Source of the DNA: Roseburia sp.
Lineage (GTDB): Bacteria > Bacillota > Clostridia > Lachnospirales > Lachnospiraceae
DNA: 7,931 bases
Reading direction: 5' to 3'
Assembly (NCBI GenBank): GCA_017621905.1
Contig: JAGASC010000164.1
Coordinates: 1 to 7,931 of the forward strand
Shown: positions 1 to 7,144 of the stretch, piece after piece
Layout of the letters: the number at the start of each line of letters is the position of its first letter
Numbering within the stretch: the first letter of the stretch is position 1
Notes under the pieces: model-generated
Seen by the model: only the letters and a program-made list of their open reading frames with translations
Databases searched by the model: none
What the model was told of the DNA's origin: nothing
Translations under genes and position numbers: made by a program

Positions 1-527
1 AATGTGTTATGGATTACCTGCCCGGACTGGCTGCAAAAGTTACAGGCGTGGATATTCAGGAATATTCTTTTGTGGCACCTTTTGAAGGTAAGGTGCAGTT
101 TGAATGGGATGGAGAACAGGCAGAAGCAGCTGTATTTATGGATTGCCTGACACCTGTAGGGGAAAATACGGAAGTTCTGGCAACATTCGCGGATGGTTTA
201 TATGCAGGAAAGCCTGCTTTGACATGCAATCCTTTCGGCAAAGGTAAGGCTTATTATTTTGGCGGTGGATTTGCGCTGGATACAGCGGAATTGTTTATCA
301 GCAAATTAGAGCTGGCAAATCCTTACAAGGATGTGTTGGAAATTCCTGCAAGTGTGGAACTGGCTGTCCGGGAAAAGGATGGAAAACAGTATTTGTTCCT
401 GCTGAACTATCCTGCGCAGGAGACTGCAATTACCATAAAACGGCCATTGAGGGAACTGATTAGTGGAGACGTTTTGAATGGTAAAGTAACAATGAAGCCT
501 TATGAAGTTTTTGTTTTTGTATTGTAA
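1..527 (+). CDS. GH42 beta-galactosidase, C-terminal part (5' truncated by window)
   Basis: The reading frame is already open at the window edge (first full codon at 3), so the ATG at 9 is internal and not a start. About 174 C-terminal residues are visible. They match the end of family GH42 beta-galactosidases: a trimerisation-type domain with a conserved 'ADGLYAGKPALTCNPFGKGK' stretch followed by YYFGGG (residues about 64-90 of the fragment), then a small C-terminal beta domain ending LLNYPAQE...VLNGKVTMKPYEVFVFVL. The catalytic barrel with the acid/base and nucleophile glutamates lies upstream of the window. Family knowledge: GH42 enzymes are mostly intracellular trimers that remove terminal beta-galactose from oligosaccharides. 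The next gene starts 44 bases downstream on the same strand, so it is probably co-transcribed. GH42 assignment is confident; substrate is not determinable from this end. Confidence 0.85.
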   Translation, partial: CVMDYLPGLAAKVTGVDIQEYSFVAPFEGKVQFEWDGEQAEAAVFMDCLTPVGENTEVLATFADGLYAGKPALTCNPFGKGKAYYFGGGFALDTAELFISKLELANPYKDVLEIPASVELAVREKDGKQYLFLLNYPAQETAITIKRPLRELISGDVLNGKVTMKPYEVFVFVL

Positions 528-571
528 TGGGAAATGATGTGAAAATGCGATAATGAAGGAAGGGTTGACAT

Positions 572-2392
572 ATGACAGGAAGCATTATTTACAATGGTGA
601 AAAAGTGATTTTGTCCCCAGGTACCATGAAATTGGACAGGGGACTGGAAGTTACTTTGGAATGTAAAGACGTAACGGAAGTAGCAGAATTTGCGGTTTTA
701 AAACTAAAAAATACAAGTATGGAGAATACCCATCAGATCCGGCAACCGAAAACGCTGGATCTGCATGTGGATACAGAGCAGATGCCTCTTTATCATAGTC
801 TGCACGGTGACAGCAATGGTGCAAACAGTTTTATGCCTTTGGACTTTGAAGTGAAGGAGGACTGGCATGAGGAACCATTGGGCGGCAGATCCTCCAATAC
901 CACAGGTTTTCCGTATTTTGATATTAGCTGGGGAGAAAATTCGATGGTGCTGGCCATTGGCTGGACGGGGCAGTGGAGTAAAGACATCCTGAAGGATGAA
1001 GATGGTTTTACCGTTCAGGTGGGCTTATGTGATGCAGATTTTTATTTGAAACCTGGTGAGGAAGTACGCCTTCCTTCTGTCTTGATTGTTCATGGCCAGG
1101 AGCCTGCGGGAACACGTCGAGTATTTAGAAATGTAATCAGGGAGCATTTTTCACCAAAGAAATATTTGGGAGAAAAAATGCAGGTGCCGACAGCTATCCA
1201 GTGTTTTGACCGTTATTTTACTTATGAGCAAAGCTGCATGGAAAATGATAACTGGGCAACGGAAAAGGGACAGATCCGCACCATTGAAGCTACTAAAAAG
1301 CTACAATATATAAATACCCTTTGGCTGGATGCCGCTTGGTTTGAAAAAGGCTTTCCCTGTGGTGTAGGAACTTTCCGTTTTCATTCCGGTTTCCCGAATG
1401 GTTTAAAGGGGGTATCGGATTATGCCCACGAATTGGGAATGAAGTTTGTATTGTGGTTTGAGCCGGAAAGAGTACATGTAGAAAGTGATCTTGGCAAACA
1501 GCCGGATAAATTATTGGCAGGGGAAGAACAGCCCGGAACAAGGTTGTACAACCTTGGGGATCCGGAAGCTCGCACATGGCTGGAACAGAAGCTGATCTCT
1601 CTCATCCGGGAAAACGGAGTGGATATATATCGTCAGGACTTTAACATGGAGCCGCTTCCCTACTGGCGCAGGAATGATGAACCGGATAGAAAAGGAATAA
1701 CAGAGATCAAGTATGTTATGGGAATGTATCATATGTGGGACACATTGCTTGCAGAGTTCCCGGAGCTTATGATCGATAATTGTGCCAGCGGCGGTCGTCG
1801 ACTGGATTTGGAAACAGCCATGAGATCTATTACCCTGTGGCGCAGTGATACGGGATGTTGGCCTGAGAGTGAAGAAAGACGTGTCACAATCTGGAATAAT
1901 AATCAGATACTGGGACTGGCTGAATATCTGCCATATCATGCTTGTGCTATTTGGGATACGGATGCTTATACGGTTCGTTCCACACAAACCCATGGTCTGG
2001 CGTGCAATTTTGATATTTTCAATCCGGATTTTGATTTTGAACAGGCCCGTGCAGTTTTGAAAGAAGCGCGGGAAATGGGGTCATATTGGGACGGAGATTT
2101 TTATCCCTTGGCAACACCTTCATTGGAGGAAAATATTTGGGCTGCATACCAGCTGGCATTTGAGGACAAGGGAGCAGTCTATGTATTCAGACAAGAGAAA
2201 AACGAAACAGAAATGATGACCTATCAACTGAATCAGATGGATCCGGATGCAATGTACGATGTTGAATTTGTAGATGAGCATTTCAACAGTACTTATGCTT
2301 CCTATTCCGGTCAGGATCTGTTATCCGGAATTGCAGTGATGATTCCGGAAAAGAGACATTCTTTGATTATAAAATATAACAAGAAAAGCTAA
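572..2392 (+). CDS. GH36 alpha-galactosidase-type glycoside hydrolase
   Basis: A 606-residue clan GH-D retaining glycosidase. Domains in order: N-terminal beta-sandwich (about 1-220, with GGRSSNTTGFPYF and AIGWTGQW), a TIM barrel (about 225-510) and a C-terminal beta domain ending GQDLLSGIAVMIPEKR. Barrel motifs: LWLDAAWF, the signature LWFEPERV (294-301), YRQDFN with the presumed nucleophile Asp356, CASGGRRLD (404-412) and LWRSD with the presumed acid/base Asp426; the 70-residue spacing is normal for GH36. No signal peptide, so cytoplasmic. The start is backed by an AAGGAAGGG ribosome binding site 7 bases before the ATG. It is shorter than the roughly 730 residues of classical tetrameric GH36 enzymes, mainly at the N-terminus. 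Family members cleave alpha-galactosides (melibiose/raffinose type), and some act on alpha-GalNAc or alpha-galactosamine, so the exact sugar is open. It lies between the GH42 gene and a second GH-D gene in one operon. Confidence 0.9.
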   Translation: MTGSIIYNGEKVILSPGTMKLDRGLEVTLECKDVTEVAEFAVLKLKNTSMENTHQIRQPKTLDLHVDTEQMPLYHSLHGDSNGANSFMPLDFEVKEDWHEEPLGGRSSNTTGFPYFDISWGENSMVLAIGWTGQWSKDILKDEDGFTVQVGLCDADFYLKPGEEVRLPSVLIVHGQEPAGTRRVFRNVIREHFSPKKYLGEKMQVPTAIQCFDRYFTYEQSCMENDNWATEKGQIRTIEATKKLQYINTLWLDAAWFEKGFPCGVGTFRFHSGFPNGLKGVSDYAHELGMKFVLWFEPERVHVESDLGKQPDKLLAGEEQPGTRLYNLGDPEARTWLEQKLISLIRENGVDIYRQDFNMEPLPYWRRNDEPDRKGITEIKYVMGMYHMWDTLLAEFPELMIDNCASGGRRLDLETAMRSITLWRSDTGCWPESEERRVTIWNNNQILGLAEYLPYHACAIWDTDAYTVRSTQTHGLACNFDIFNPDFDFEQARAVLKEAREMGSYWDGDFYPLATPSLEENIWAAYQLAFEDKGAVYVFRQEKNETEMMTYQLNQMDPDAMYDVEFVDEHFNSTYASYSGQDLLSGIAVMIPEKRHSLIIKYNKKS

Positions 2393-2395
2393 TGT

Positions 2396-2400
2396 GGAGG
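2396..2400 (+). promoter_or_regulatory. Ribosome binding site deciding the start at 2409
   Basis: GGAGG lies 8 bases before the ATG at 2409. A longer reading from the GTG at 2394 would put the Shine-Dalgarno sequence inside the coding region and leave no ribosome binding site of its own, so the ATG is preferred. Confidence 0.8.
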
Positions 2401-2408
2401 TCGAAATA

Positions 2409-4526
2409 ATGAAAACATGGAATGTGTCCACTTTGGATACCAAGGCTGCTATTTCATTAGATGATAGAGGGCTGTATCTTGAGAGTCTGTGTTTAAATGG
2501 CGAGGAGAGGGGATTAAAGACTCAAATTTCATTTCCAAAATACTATCGTGCATATCCTAAAGACTATCGGGATGTTCAGTGCAAGAAGAAATTTTGCTGG
2601 GAGTACTATAGTGACTGTAATATTCCGGGAGGAGTTCAGATACTGTTCCGTGATAATACGGCCGGGTGCAGTTATTGGATAAAAGTTACCGGCAGAAAAG
2701 ATATTGCCGGACCTGTTGAGTTTTCCGGCAGTCTGACAAATACAGGAAATGAGGGCATTCGTCTGATTCCTGAAGATATTTATTCTTTTGGGTTTGCGTT
2801 TGAAGATGCACCTACTGCATGGCGTTTTATGAAAGAAAGCGGTGTTGCGGAGGGCGTTAAATATGGACCGGAAAAAGAGGTTATGTATCCCGGAATCGGC
2901 ATCTACTGCGATATAGTAGAAAATGAGATTATTGCCGAGACGAATACACATCAGGATTTCAATGCCGGCGGACATATTCCAATGATTTATTTTGAAAGAG
3001 AAATGCAAGGTGCCTATGTTGCTGTGGAATGGACAAGCTGCCGGATTAAGGCAGTTCCTATGACCGGAGGCATAAAGGTGTCCATAGATTTGCAGGAAGA
3101 TTTTTCTACAAATTTGCCAAAAGGTGGTGTGCTTGATGTGCCGCCTGTTTATGTTGGCGTTTATAATGGGGATATTGAAGATGGCTCCAATATCTTTAAA
3201 CGATGGTTTTTCCTGGAAAAAACACCGAAAACATTTTTAGAAAATGAGAATGAGCCGCTTACACAGACGGATCAGCAGTTTGACCTTAATGTGGATGGCT
3301 TGGGTATACAGTCTGTAAAATGGGATTATGGCTGGTGGGGAGATGAAAAGCTTCCCGGCTGCGAAGGAGGCATATTGTGTTACTACGAAGGTTCCTGGAT
3401 GTTGCGTAGTCCCTTCTATAAGGATGTATTAGAGCGTTGCGGCTGTAAGACTTTGGCGGATTTTGGAAAAAAGGTCCGTGAAATGGGATTAAACTGGACC
3501 ATGTATGTATTGCTGCACGATTCCCAGAAGGCTCTTTATCCGGGAGATGAGCTTACTTCTGTGGGACCTACCGGTCATTCGGAATGGTTTACCGGCAGAC
3601 GGATTTTCGGTTTGTGTCCAACTGCGGATTTGGGCAACGAGGAATGTGTAGAATATTTGAAGAGAAAGCTTTATGAATTCTTTACATCCAACTATATTGG
3701 TACTTGGAGAACGGATTTTGAACCTATTCCGTTCGCTTCTGATAAAGTAAATCGTCATGATGCAAACGGTACGGATGTTCAATATTGGTGTTCCAAGGGA
3801 TTTTTTGATATTGTAGACTATTTATTGGAAAATATACCGGGATTCCGATATGAATGCTGCTCTTCAGGCGGTTCCTTGAAGGATTTTGCTACGATGCGTC
3901 GTACGTCCGTTTTTAATAATGATGATTCCGCTGATTACGAAAGTCTGCGGACTACATTTTATGATTCCAGTTACTGTTTCCCGCCTTCGCAGTTACAGTG
4001 GCCATTAAATCCGGACACCTTCTGTCCTGACTGTGAGGCTCATTATAAAGGATACGGTAATAAGGATTTTGGCTTCCGTTCCGTGATCATGGGAGCAGTT
4101 ATGTTGGGCTCTTGGTGCGGATCAGAGGATAACAAAACGTTGAAATATAATTTGCTTGACTATTATAAGGAATATGTGAATCTTCACAATGAAAAGATCA
4201 AGCACTTGGTTCGTCATGCCAATCTGTACCATATTCTTCCGAGACCTGATGGAATCCATTGGGACGGTATGCAGTACGGTATGGTGGAAATTCCGGAAAA
4301 TCGCATTTGCGGTGCAAGCTTTATTTTCAAGCCTTCGGATCAGGATGGTACAAGAAAGCGTATTCCGGTGCGAGGCTTAAATCCGGATATTACCTATTCT
4401 GCAGAATTTTACGAGCACAAAGCACAGAGTTTTGTTGCTACTGGTAGGGAGCTTATGGAAAAGGGCTTTGAAATTGAACTTACGGAAGTTTGTGACAGTG
4501 ATATTGTTTTCTTTGTAGCAAAATAG
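2409..4526 (+). CDS. Divergent GH36-like (clan GH-D) glycoside hydrolase
   Basis: A 705-residue protein with GH36-type architecture: an N-terminal beta domain (about 1-290), a TIM barrel (about 295-590) and a C-terminal beta domain (about 600-705, ending in GRELMEKGFEIEL). Barrel landmarks: WDYGWWGD (305-312, matching the DDGWF strand of GH36), WRTDFEP with the presumed nucleophile Asp436, CCSSGGSLKD (483-492), and VFNNDD with the presumed acid/base Asp505. The 69-residue spacing of the two Asp equals that of the neighbouring GH36 protein. The GH36 LWFEPERV strand is replaced by TMYVLLHD, so substrate contacts must differ. There is no signal peptide. The start follows the previous stop by 16 bases, indicating coupled expression. 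Inferred to be a retaining alpha-glycosidase on a galactose-like sugar, possibly with a specificity distinct from its neighbour. Clan membership is fairly sure; family number and substrate are not. Confidence 0.78.
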   Translation: MKTWNVSTLDTKAAISLDDRGLYLESLCLNGEERGLKTQISFPKYYRAYPKDYRDVQCKKKFCWEYYSDCNIPGGVQILFRDNTAGCSYWIKVTGRKDIAGPVEFSGSLTNTGNEGIRLIPEDIYSFGFAFEDAPTAWRFMKESGVAEGVKYGPEKEVMYPGIGIYCDIVENEIIAETNTHQDFNAGGHIPMIYFEREMQGAYVAVEWTSCRIKAVPMTGGIKVSIDLQEDFSTNLPKGGVLDVPPVYVGVYNGDIEDGSNIFKRWFFLEKTPKTFLENENEPLTQTDQQFDLNVDGLGIQSVKWDYGWWGDEKLPGCEGGILCYYEGSWMLRSPFYKDVLERCGCKTLADFGKKVREMGLNWTMYVLLHDSQKALYPGDELTSVGPTGHSEWFTGRRIFGLCPTADLGNEECVEYLKRKLYEFFTSNYIGTWRTDFEPIPFASDKVNRHDANGTDVQYWCSKGFFDIVDYLLENIPGFRYECCSSGGSLKDFATMRRTSVFNNDDSADYESLRTTFYDSSYCFPPSQLQWPLNPDTFCPDCEAHYKGYGNKDFGFRSVIMGAVMLGSWCGSEDNKTLKYNLLDYYKEYVNLHNEKIKHLVRHANLYHILPRPDGIHWDGMQYGMVEIPENRICGASFIFKPSDQDGTRKRIPVRGLNPDITYSAEFYEHKAQSFVATGRELMEKGFEIELTEVCDSDIVFFVAK

Positions 4527-4561
4527 AATCAGATCTTTCAATATAAAGGAGGATTATCATA

Positions 4562-5752
4562 ATGAGAATTAAATTTTCAATACAGAAATTGAACCGTGAT
4601 ACATGGAAGTTTGTGCAGTTTCAAGTGCTTTTTACAGGTATGAGTTCTATCCTGACTTTATTCATCAATACATTTTTATTGCAATCCTTCGGCTCCTTTT
4701 CGAAAGAGGTTTTGTTTTATAATATGATCTTGGCGTTGGTTCAGCCTATAGCCATGCTTACGGCGATGAAGATGACTGAAGTTAAAAACGCACTGTTTAC
4801 TCAGCGGGTAGGTTTTGTTTTCTATGCCACGGCATTACTTGTTATGTGTATTTTGGGGGAGGCGGTTTCTCCTTTGTATCCGCTGTTTGCAGTCATGCTC
4901 AGTTTTGGCACAGGATATTACTTCACTGTTTACAGTGGTCAGATGTTGTGTTACACGAATGATAGCAACAGAGATCAGATCGCAGGTATGCTAACTTTAT
5001 TATCTTCTGTTATTTCCATTTTTTTGCCGTTGCTCTCAGGCCTGATCATTTCTAGGTTTGGAACGCATATCGGTTACCGAGTGGTGTTTGGAATCGCAGC
5101 TTTGCTGGCAGCCGGTGCGTTGGTAACAAATATGTATTTACCTGCAATTCCAAAGCATAAAAAAGAACCTGTTTTGTTTGTGGTTGCCAGGAAGATTTTA
5201 GGAAACAAAAATGGTAGATTGATTATGTTGGCCAATGGTCTAAGTAACTGCCACGGCTTTACATTGCCGATTTTTGTAACATTGTTGTTTTACAATCTTC
5301 TGCCGGATGAATTGATGATCAGTTTAAACTCAACCATCGGTGCAGTGGTGGGATTGTTGGGTGCCGCTGTTTATGCAGGTACGGTAAAGAACAGGGATCG
5401 CGGAAAAGCCAGTATACTGGCAGCTGTTGCAGTCATGATCCCGTCCCTTGGGATGTTGATCGGTTTAAATGTGATTGTACTTATCGTTTTCAATTCTATT
5501 AATGGATTTTTTTATGTGTTCCAATCCACACCTATTTTGAATACTCATTTTAAAGTTGTTGAGGCTTTGGGTCTGTATGGAGAGTATGGACAAGAAGTGC
5601 ATTTGATACGTGAGGTATTTGTTTCAGCAGGACGAGTGCTCGGTCTGCTTTTAGTATGGGCGGTTCCACAGACAAATGTGGGGGGCAGTGGTTGTGCTGA
5701 TGCTTTTGATGTTGATTACTTTGATCGATGCTATTATTATCCAAAAAATTGA
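4562..5752 (+). CDS. MFS sugar permease, last helix frameshifted
   Basis: The 396-residue product is a polytopic membrane protein of the major facilitator type. About eleven hydrophobic helices are visible in the encoded frame, split by a basic central loop (PKHKKEPVLFVVARK, about 198-212) between helices 6 and 7. The start has a strong AAAGGAGG site 9 bases upstream. From residue 374 the frame turns into a polar, Cys/Tyr/Asp-rich tail unlike a helix. The next forward frame over the same bases encodes a perfect twelfth helix (VVVLMLLMLITLIDAIII) and ends KIEKDL at a stop at 5763-5765, giving a 400-residue protein two bases before the next gene. The switch lies at a run of six G (5680-5685); five G would restore the frame. 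Context, downstream of three glycosidase genes, suggests uptake of the oligosaccharide they degrade. Substrate and coupling ion cannot be read from the sequence. Confidence 0.8.
   Translation: MRIKFSIQKLNRDTWKFVQFQVLFTGMSSILTLFINTFLLQSFGSFSKEVLFYNMILALVQPIAMLTAMKMTEVKNALFTQRVGFVFYATALLVMCILGEAVSPLYPLFAVMLSFGTGYYFTVYSGQMLCYTNDSNRDQIAGMLTLLSSVISIFLPLLSGLIISRFGTHIGYRVVFGIAALLAAGALVTNMYLPAIPKHKKEPVLFVVARKILGNKNGRLIMLANGLSNCHGFTLPIFVTLLFYNLLPDELMISLNSTIGAVVGLLGAAVYAGTVKNRDRGKASILAAVAVMIPSLGMLIGLNVIVLIVFNSINGFFYVFQSTPILNTHFKVVEALGLYGEYGQEVHLIREVFVSAGRVLGLLLVWAVPQTNVGGSGCADAFDVDYFDRCYYYPKN
5680..5685 (+). other. G6 homopolymer at the frameshift point of the permease gene
   Basis: Six consecutive G follow AATGT. 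The permease's twelfth helix and the natural stop (5763-5765) lie in the frame reached by removing one G. It may be a single-base insertion mutation, a sequencing or assembly error, or a slippage-prone tract. The rest of the gene shows no decay, which favours a recent event or an error. Confidence 0.7.
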
Positions 5753-5767
5753 AAAGGATTTGTAAAA

Positions 5768-6778
5768 ATGCAACGAATAATTAATCCTGTAGGACATACA
5801 ATTAATAAAGAAGATAATAAAACTTCAAGTGAAGAGAAGATATGGCTTTTGCCGGAATCAGGAAATCTCTACAAAGTCAATATGCATTCTCATTCTACTA
5901 TAAGTGACGGTAGTTTTTCGCCGGAAGAACTTAAAAAATTATATATGGAAAAGGGATATCATGCAGTGGTATTTTCTGATCACAGAAAATGTGTCCCGCA
6001 TACGGATCTGACGGATGAAAACTTTGTAGCTCTGACTGGTACAGAGTTGGATTTCGGATATTGTGATGAAAGCGGACTGACCCGTAAAATAGTACATATC
6101 AATGCCATTGCTAAGGATCCTGATCTGAAATTCGAAAAGGTGTCCATGCCTCTGGATTATGATCTGATCAATGAGGTGATCCGGGAAATGAAAGGGATGG
6201 ATTGCTTTGTTACTGTCAATCATCCGGTGTTCTCAGATATGTCCACAGACGATCTGCTCCGCTTGAAAGGTATGGATGGAGTGGAGGTTTATAATTCTAT
6301 CGGCACCATGTTTAATAACTACTCGGATGATTCTGCCTTTTATGAATATTTCATTCGGGCAGGGGGAAGAGCTATGCCGGTTGCAGGGGATGATTGTCAT
6401 ATGCATTATGAAGACGGTACTCCATTTGAAGATTATTTCCAAGGATTTACAGTAGTCAAAGCACCGGAATTGACTTATAATGCATTGGTAAAAGGTGTTG
6501 TAGAAGGAGCTCATTATGCTTCCACAGGTCCAATGTTTAAAAATCTTTGGCTGGAAGGTGATATGCTTCATGTGCAATGTTCACCGGTCTGTGGTGTTTT
6601 TGTTCATGGAAAATATTTGTTTTATAAAGCTGTTGAGGTTGAGAGAACCGATAATTTGACAGAGGTGACCTTGGATATTTCCGGACTTCGCGTGGTTTCT
6701 CCCTATATTTGGGTACAGTTGCGGGATACTCAAGGGAAAAAAGCCTGGGCAGTGCCGTACTGGTTTGAAAATAAATAA
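5768..6778 (+). CDS. PHP-domain metallophosphoesterase (CehA/McbA-like)
   Basis: A 336-residue predicted metal-dependent hydrolase. The N-terminal PHP fold carries the expected ligand set: NMHSHSTISDG (His40, His42, Asp47), FSDHR (Asp71, His72), GTELDF (Glu93), IVHINAIA (His110), VNHPVFSD (His152), GVEVYNS (Glu173) and AGDDCHMH (Asp209, His211). That is a complete trinuclear-type site, so the protein should be active. Residues about 255-336 form a beta-rich tail of the kind often seen after PHP domains in CehA/McbA-like proteins. There is no signal peptide or membrane segment. An AAAGGA site sits 9-10 bases before the ATG, and the gene begins two bases after the restored permease stop, so it is the operon's last gene. 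PHP enzymes hydrolyse phosphomonoesters or phosphodiesters; here the substrate is unknown, but the position suggests a phosphorylated sugar or glycan breakdown intermediate. Confidence 0.87.
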   Translation: MQRIINPVGHTINKEDNKTSSEEKIWLLPESGNLYKVNMHSHSTISDGSFSPEELKKLYMEKGYHAVVFSDHRKCVPHTDLTDENFVALTGTELDFGYCDESGLTRKIVHINAIAKDPDLKFEKVSMPLDYDLINEVIREMKGMDCFVTVNHPVFSDMSTDDLLRLKGMDGVEVYNSIGTMFNNYSDDSAFYEYFIRAGGRAMPVAGDDCHMHYEDGTPFEDYFQGFTVVKAPELTYNALVKGVVEGAHYASTGPMFKNLWLEGDMLHVQCSPVCGVFVHGKYLFYKAVEVERTDNLTEVTLDISGLRVVSPYIWVQLRDTQGKKAWAVPYWFENK

Positions 6779-6876
6779 GTTTCAATCTTGAAGCACTTAC
6801 GGTAAAATTTTTTGTAAATGCCACAGAGCTTGAGTTGATAAAAAAGCGAATGGCAGATTTAGGGATAAATATTTGA
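6775..6876 (+). pseudogene. Fragment resembling a MobC-type relaxosome protein
   Basis: A short open stretch overlaps the end of the PHP gene and stops at TGA 6874-6876. Its 33 codons include LTVKFFVNATELELIKKRMA followed by DLGINI. This resembles the N-terminal strand-helix (RHH-like DNA-binding) region of MobC-type plasmid or ICE mobilisation proteins of Firmicutes, which typically read 'KFFV-x-E-x-ELI-x-x-KM-x-x-LG'. It lacks a start codon with a ribosome binding site and everything after the first helix, so it is a remnant and not a gene. The assignment rests on family recollection only; the fragment is short and chance similarity is possible. Confidence 0.45.
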
Positions 6877-6904
6877 CGCCCCAAAAATAGAAATTGGCGT
6901 CAAA
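6872..6904. repeat. Perfect 9-bp inverted repeat
   Basis: TTTGACGCC (6872-6880) and GGCGTCAAA (6896-6904) are exact reverse complements around a 15-base AT-rich spacer. No T-run follows on either strand, so it is not a standard terminator. Just downstream are two smaller dyads, CCG-A6-CGG (6906-6917) followed by six T, and CGGG-A5-CCCG (6930-6942). Possible protein-binding or attachment-site sequence. Confidence 0.6.
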
Positions 6905-6905
6905 A
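6892..6905 (+). repeat. Repeat copy 1, AATTGGCGTCAAAA
   Basis: This stretch, which includes the right arm of the 9-bp inverted repeat, matches the two tandem copies at 7121-7144 in 10 of 12 bases (AATTGGYGTCAR). The copies flank about 215 bases that contain the strong terminator. Confidence 0.5.
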
Positions 6906-7004
6906 CCGAAAAAACGGCATTTTTTAAGTCGGGAAAAACCCGCAAACCCCTTGATTTTCCTGGTTTTATATTTTTTTAATAAAACAATTAGCACTCACCT
7001 CTTG

Positions 7005-7015
7005 CGTCCGGGACG
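7005..7015. repeat. 11-bp palindrome CGTCCGGGACG
   Basis: CGTCC and GGACG are reverse complements around a central G. It lies between two segments, 6991-7005 (GCACT, then TCTTGC) and 7032-7042 (GCAAGAAGTGC), which can pair with one 4-base bulge. In RNA the block could fold as one stem competing with the terminator that begins at 7037. Confidence 0.4.
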
Positions 7016-7036
7016 TGGCTTTTGTCTAAGTGCAAG

Positions 7037-7079
7037 AAGTGCCGTAGAGCCTTATTTTACAGGCTTTGCGGCACTTTTT
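7037..7079 (+). terminator. Strong rho-independent terminator
   Basis: A 15-bp stem pairs AAGTGCCGTAGAGCC (7037-7051) with GGCTTTGCGGCACTT (7062-7076), with two G-U wobbles and a 10-base loop, followed by TTTTT ending at 7079. The T-run gives + strand polarity. It lies about 260 bases after the PHP gene, so it either ends the glycan operon through a long 3' untranslated region or is left over from a lost gene. Confidence 0.85.
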
Positions 7080-7085
7080 GTATTT

Positions 7086-7103
7086 CGTCTGAAGGCGTCT
7101 GAA
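7086..7103 (+). repeat. CGTCTGAA direct repeat (2 copies, 10-bp period)
   Basis: CGTCTGAA occurs at 7086-7093 and 7096-7103. The 10-bp period places both copies on the same face of the helix, as for tandem protein-binding sites. It lies just after the terminator and before the tandem 12-mers. Confidence 0.45.
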
Positions 7104-7120
7104 ATCGACAGTTTTTGAAA

Positions 7121-7144
7121 AATTGGTGTCAGAATTGGTGTCAG
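7121..7144 (+). repeat. Perfect tandem 12-bp repeat AATTGGTGTCAG x2
   Basis: Two adjacent identical copies occupy 7121-7132 and 7133-7144, and a related copy lies at 6892. Together with the nearby inverted repeat and CGTCTGAA pair, they look like recombinase or regulator binding sites around a former insertion point. Read on the minus strand they encode LTPILTPI, in no intact gene. Confidence 0.6.

Noticed and set aside
9..11. ATG at 9 as the true start of the first gene
   Set aside because: The frame is open upstream to the window edge, and the protein matches only the C-terminal part of GH42 enzymes.
1511..1993. 160-codon minus-strand open frame inside the GH36 gene
   Set aside because: It lies opposite a well-supported coding region, has no ribosome binding site and shows no recognisable family.
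2394..2408. GTG start at 2394 giving a 710-residue second GH-D protein
   Set aside because: The extra codons contain the GGAGG ribosome binding site that serves the ATG at 2409, and the GTG has no site of its own.
2529..3008. 159-codon minus-strand open frame inside the second GH-D gene
   Set aside because: Shadow of the real gene; low-complexity composition and no start signals.
6797..6994. Minus-strand 65-codon open frame in the intergenic region
   Set aside because: No convincing ribosome binding site, crosses the inverted repeat and MobC-like scrap, and has no recognisable domain.
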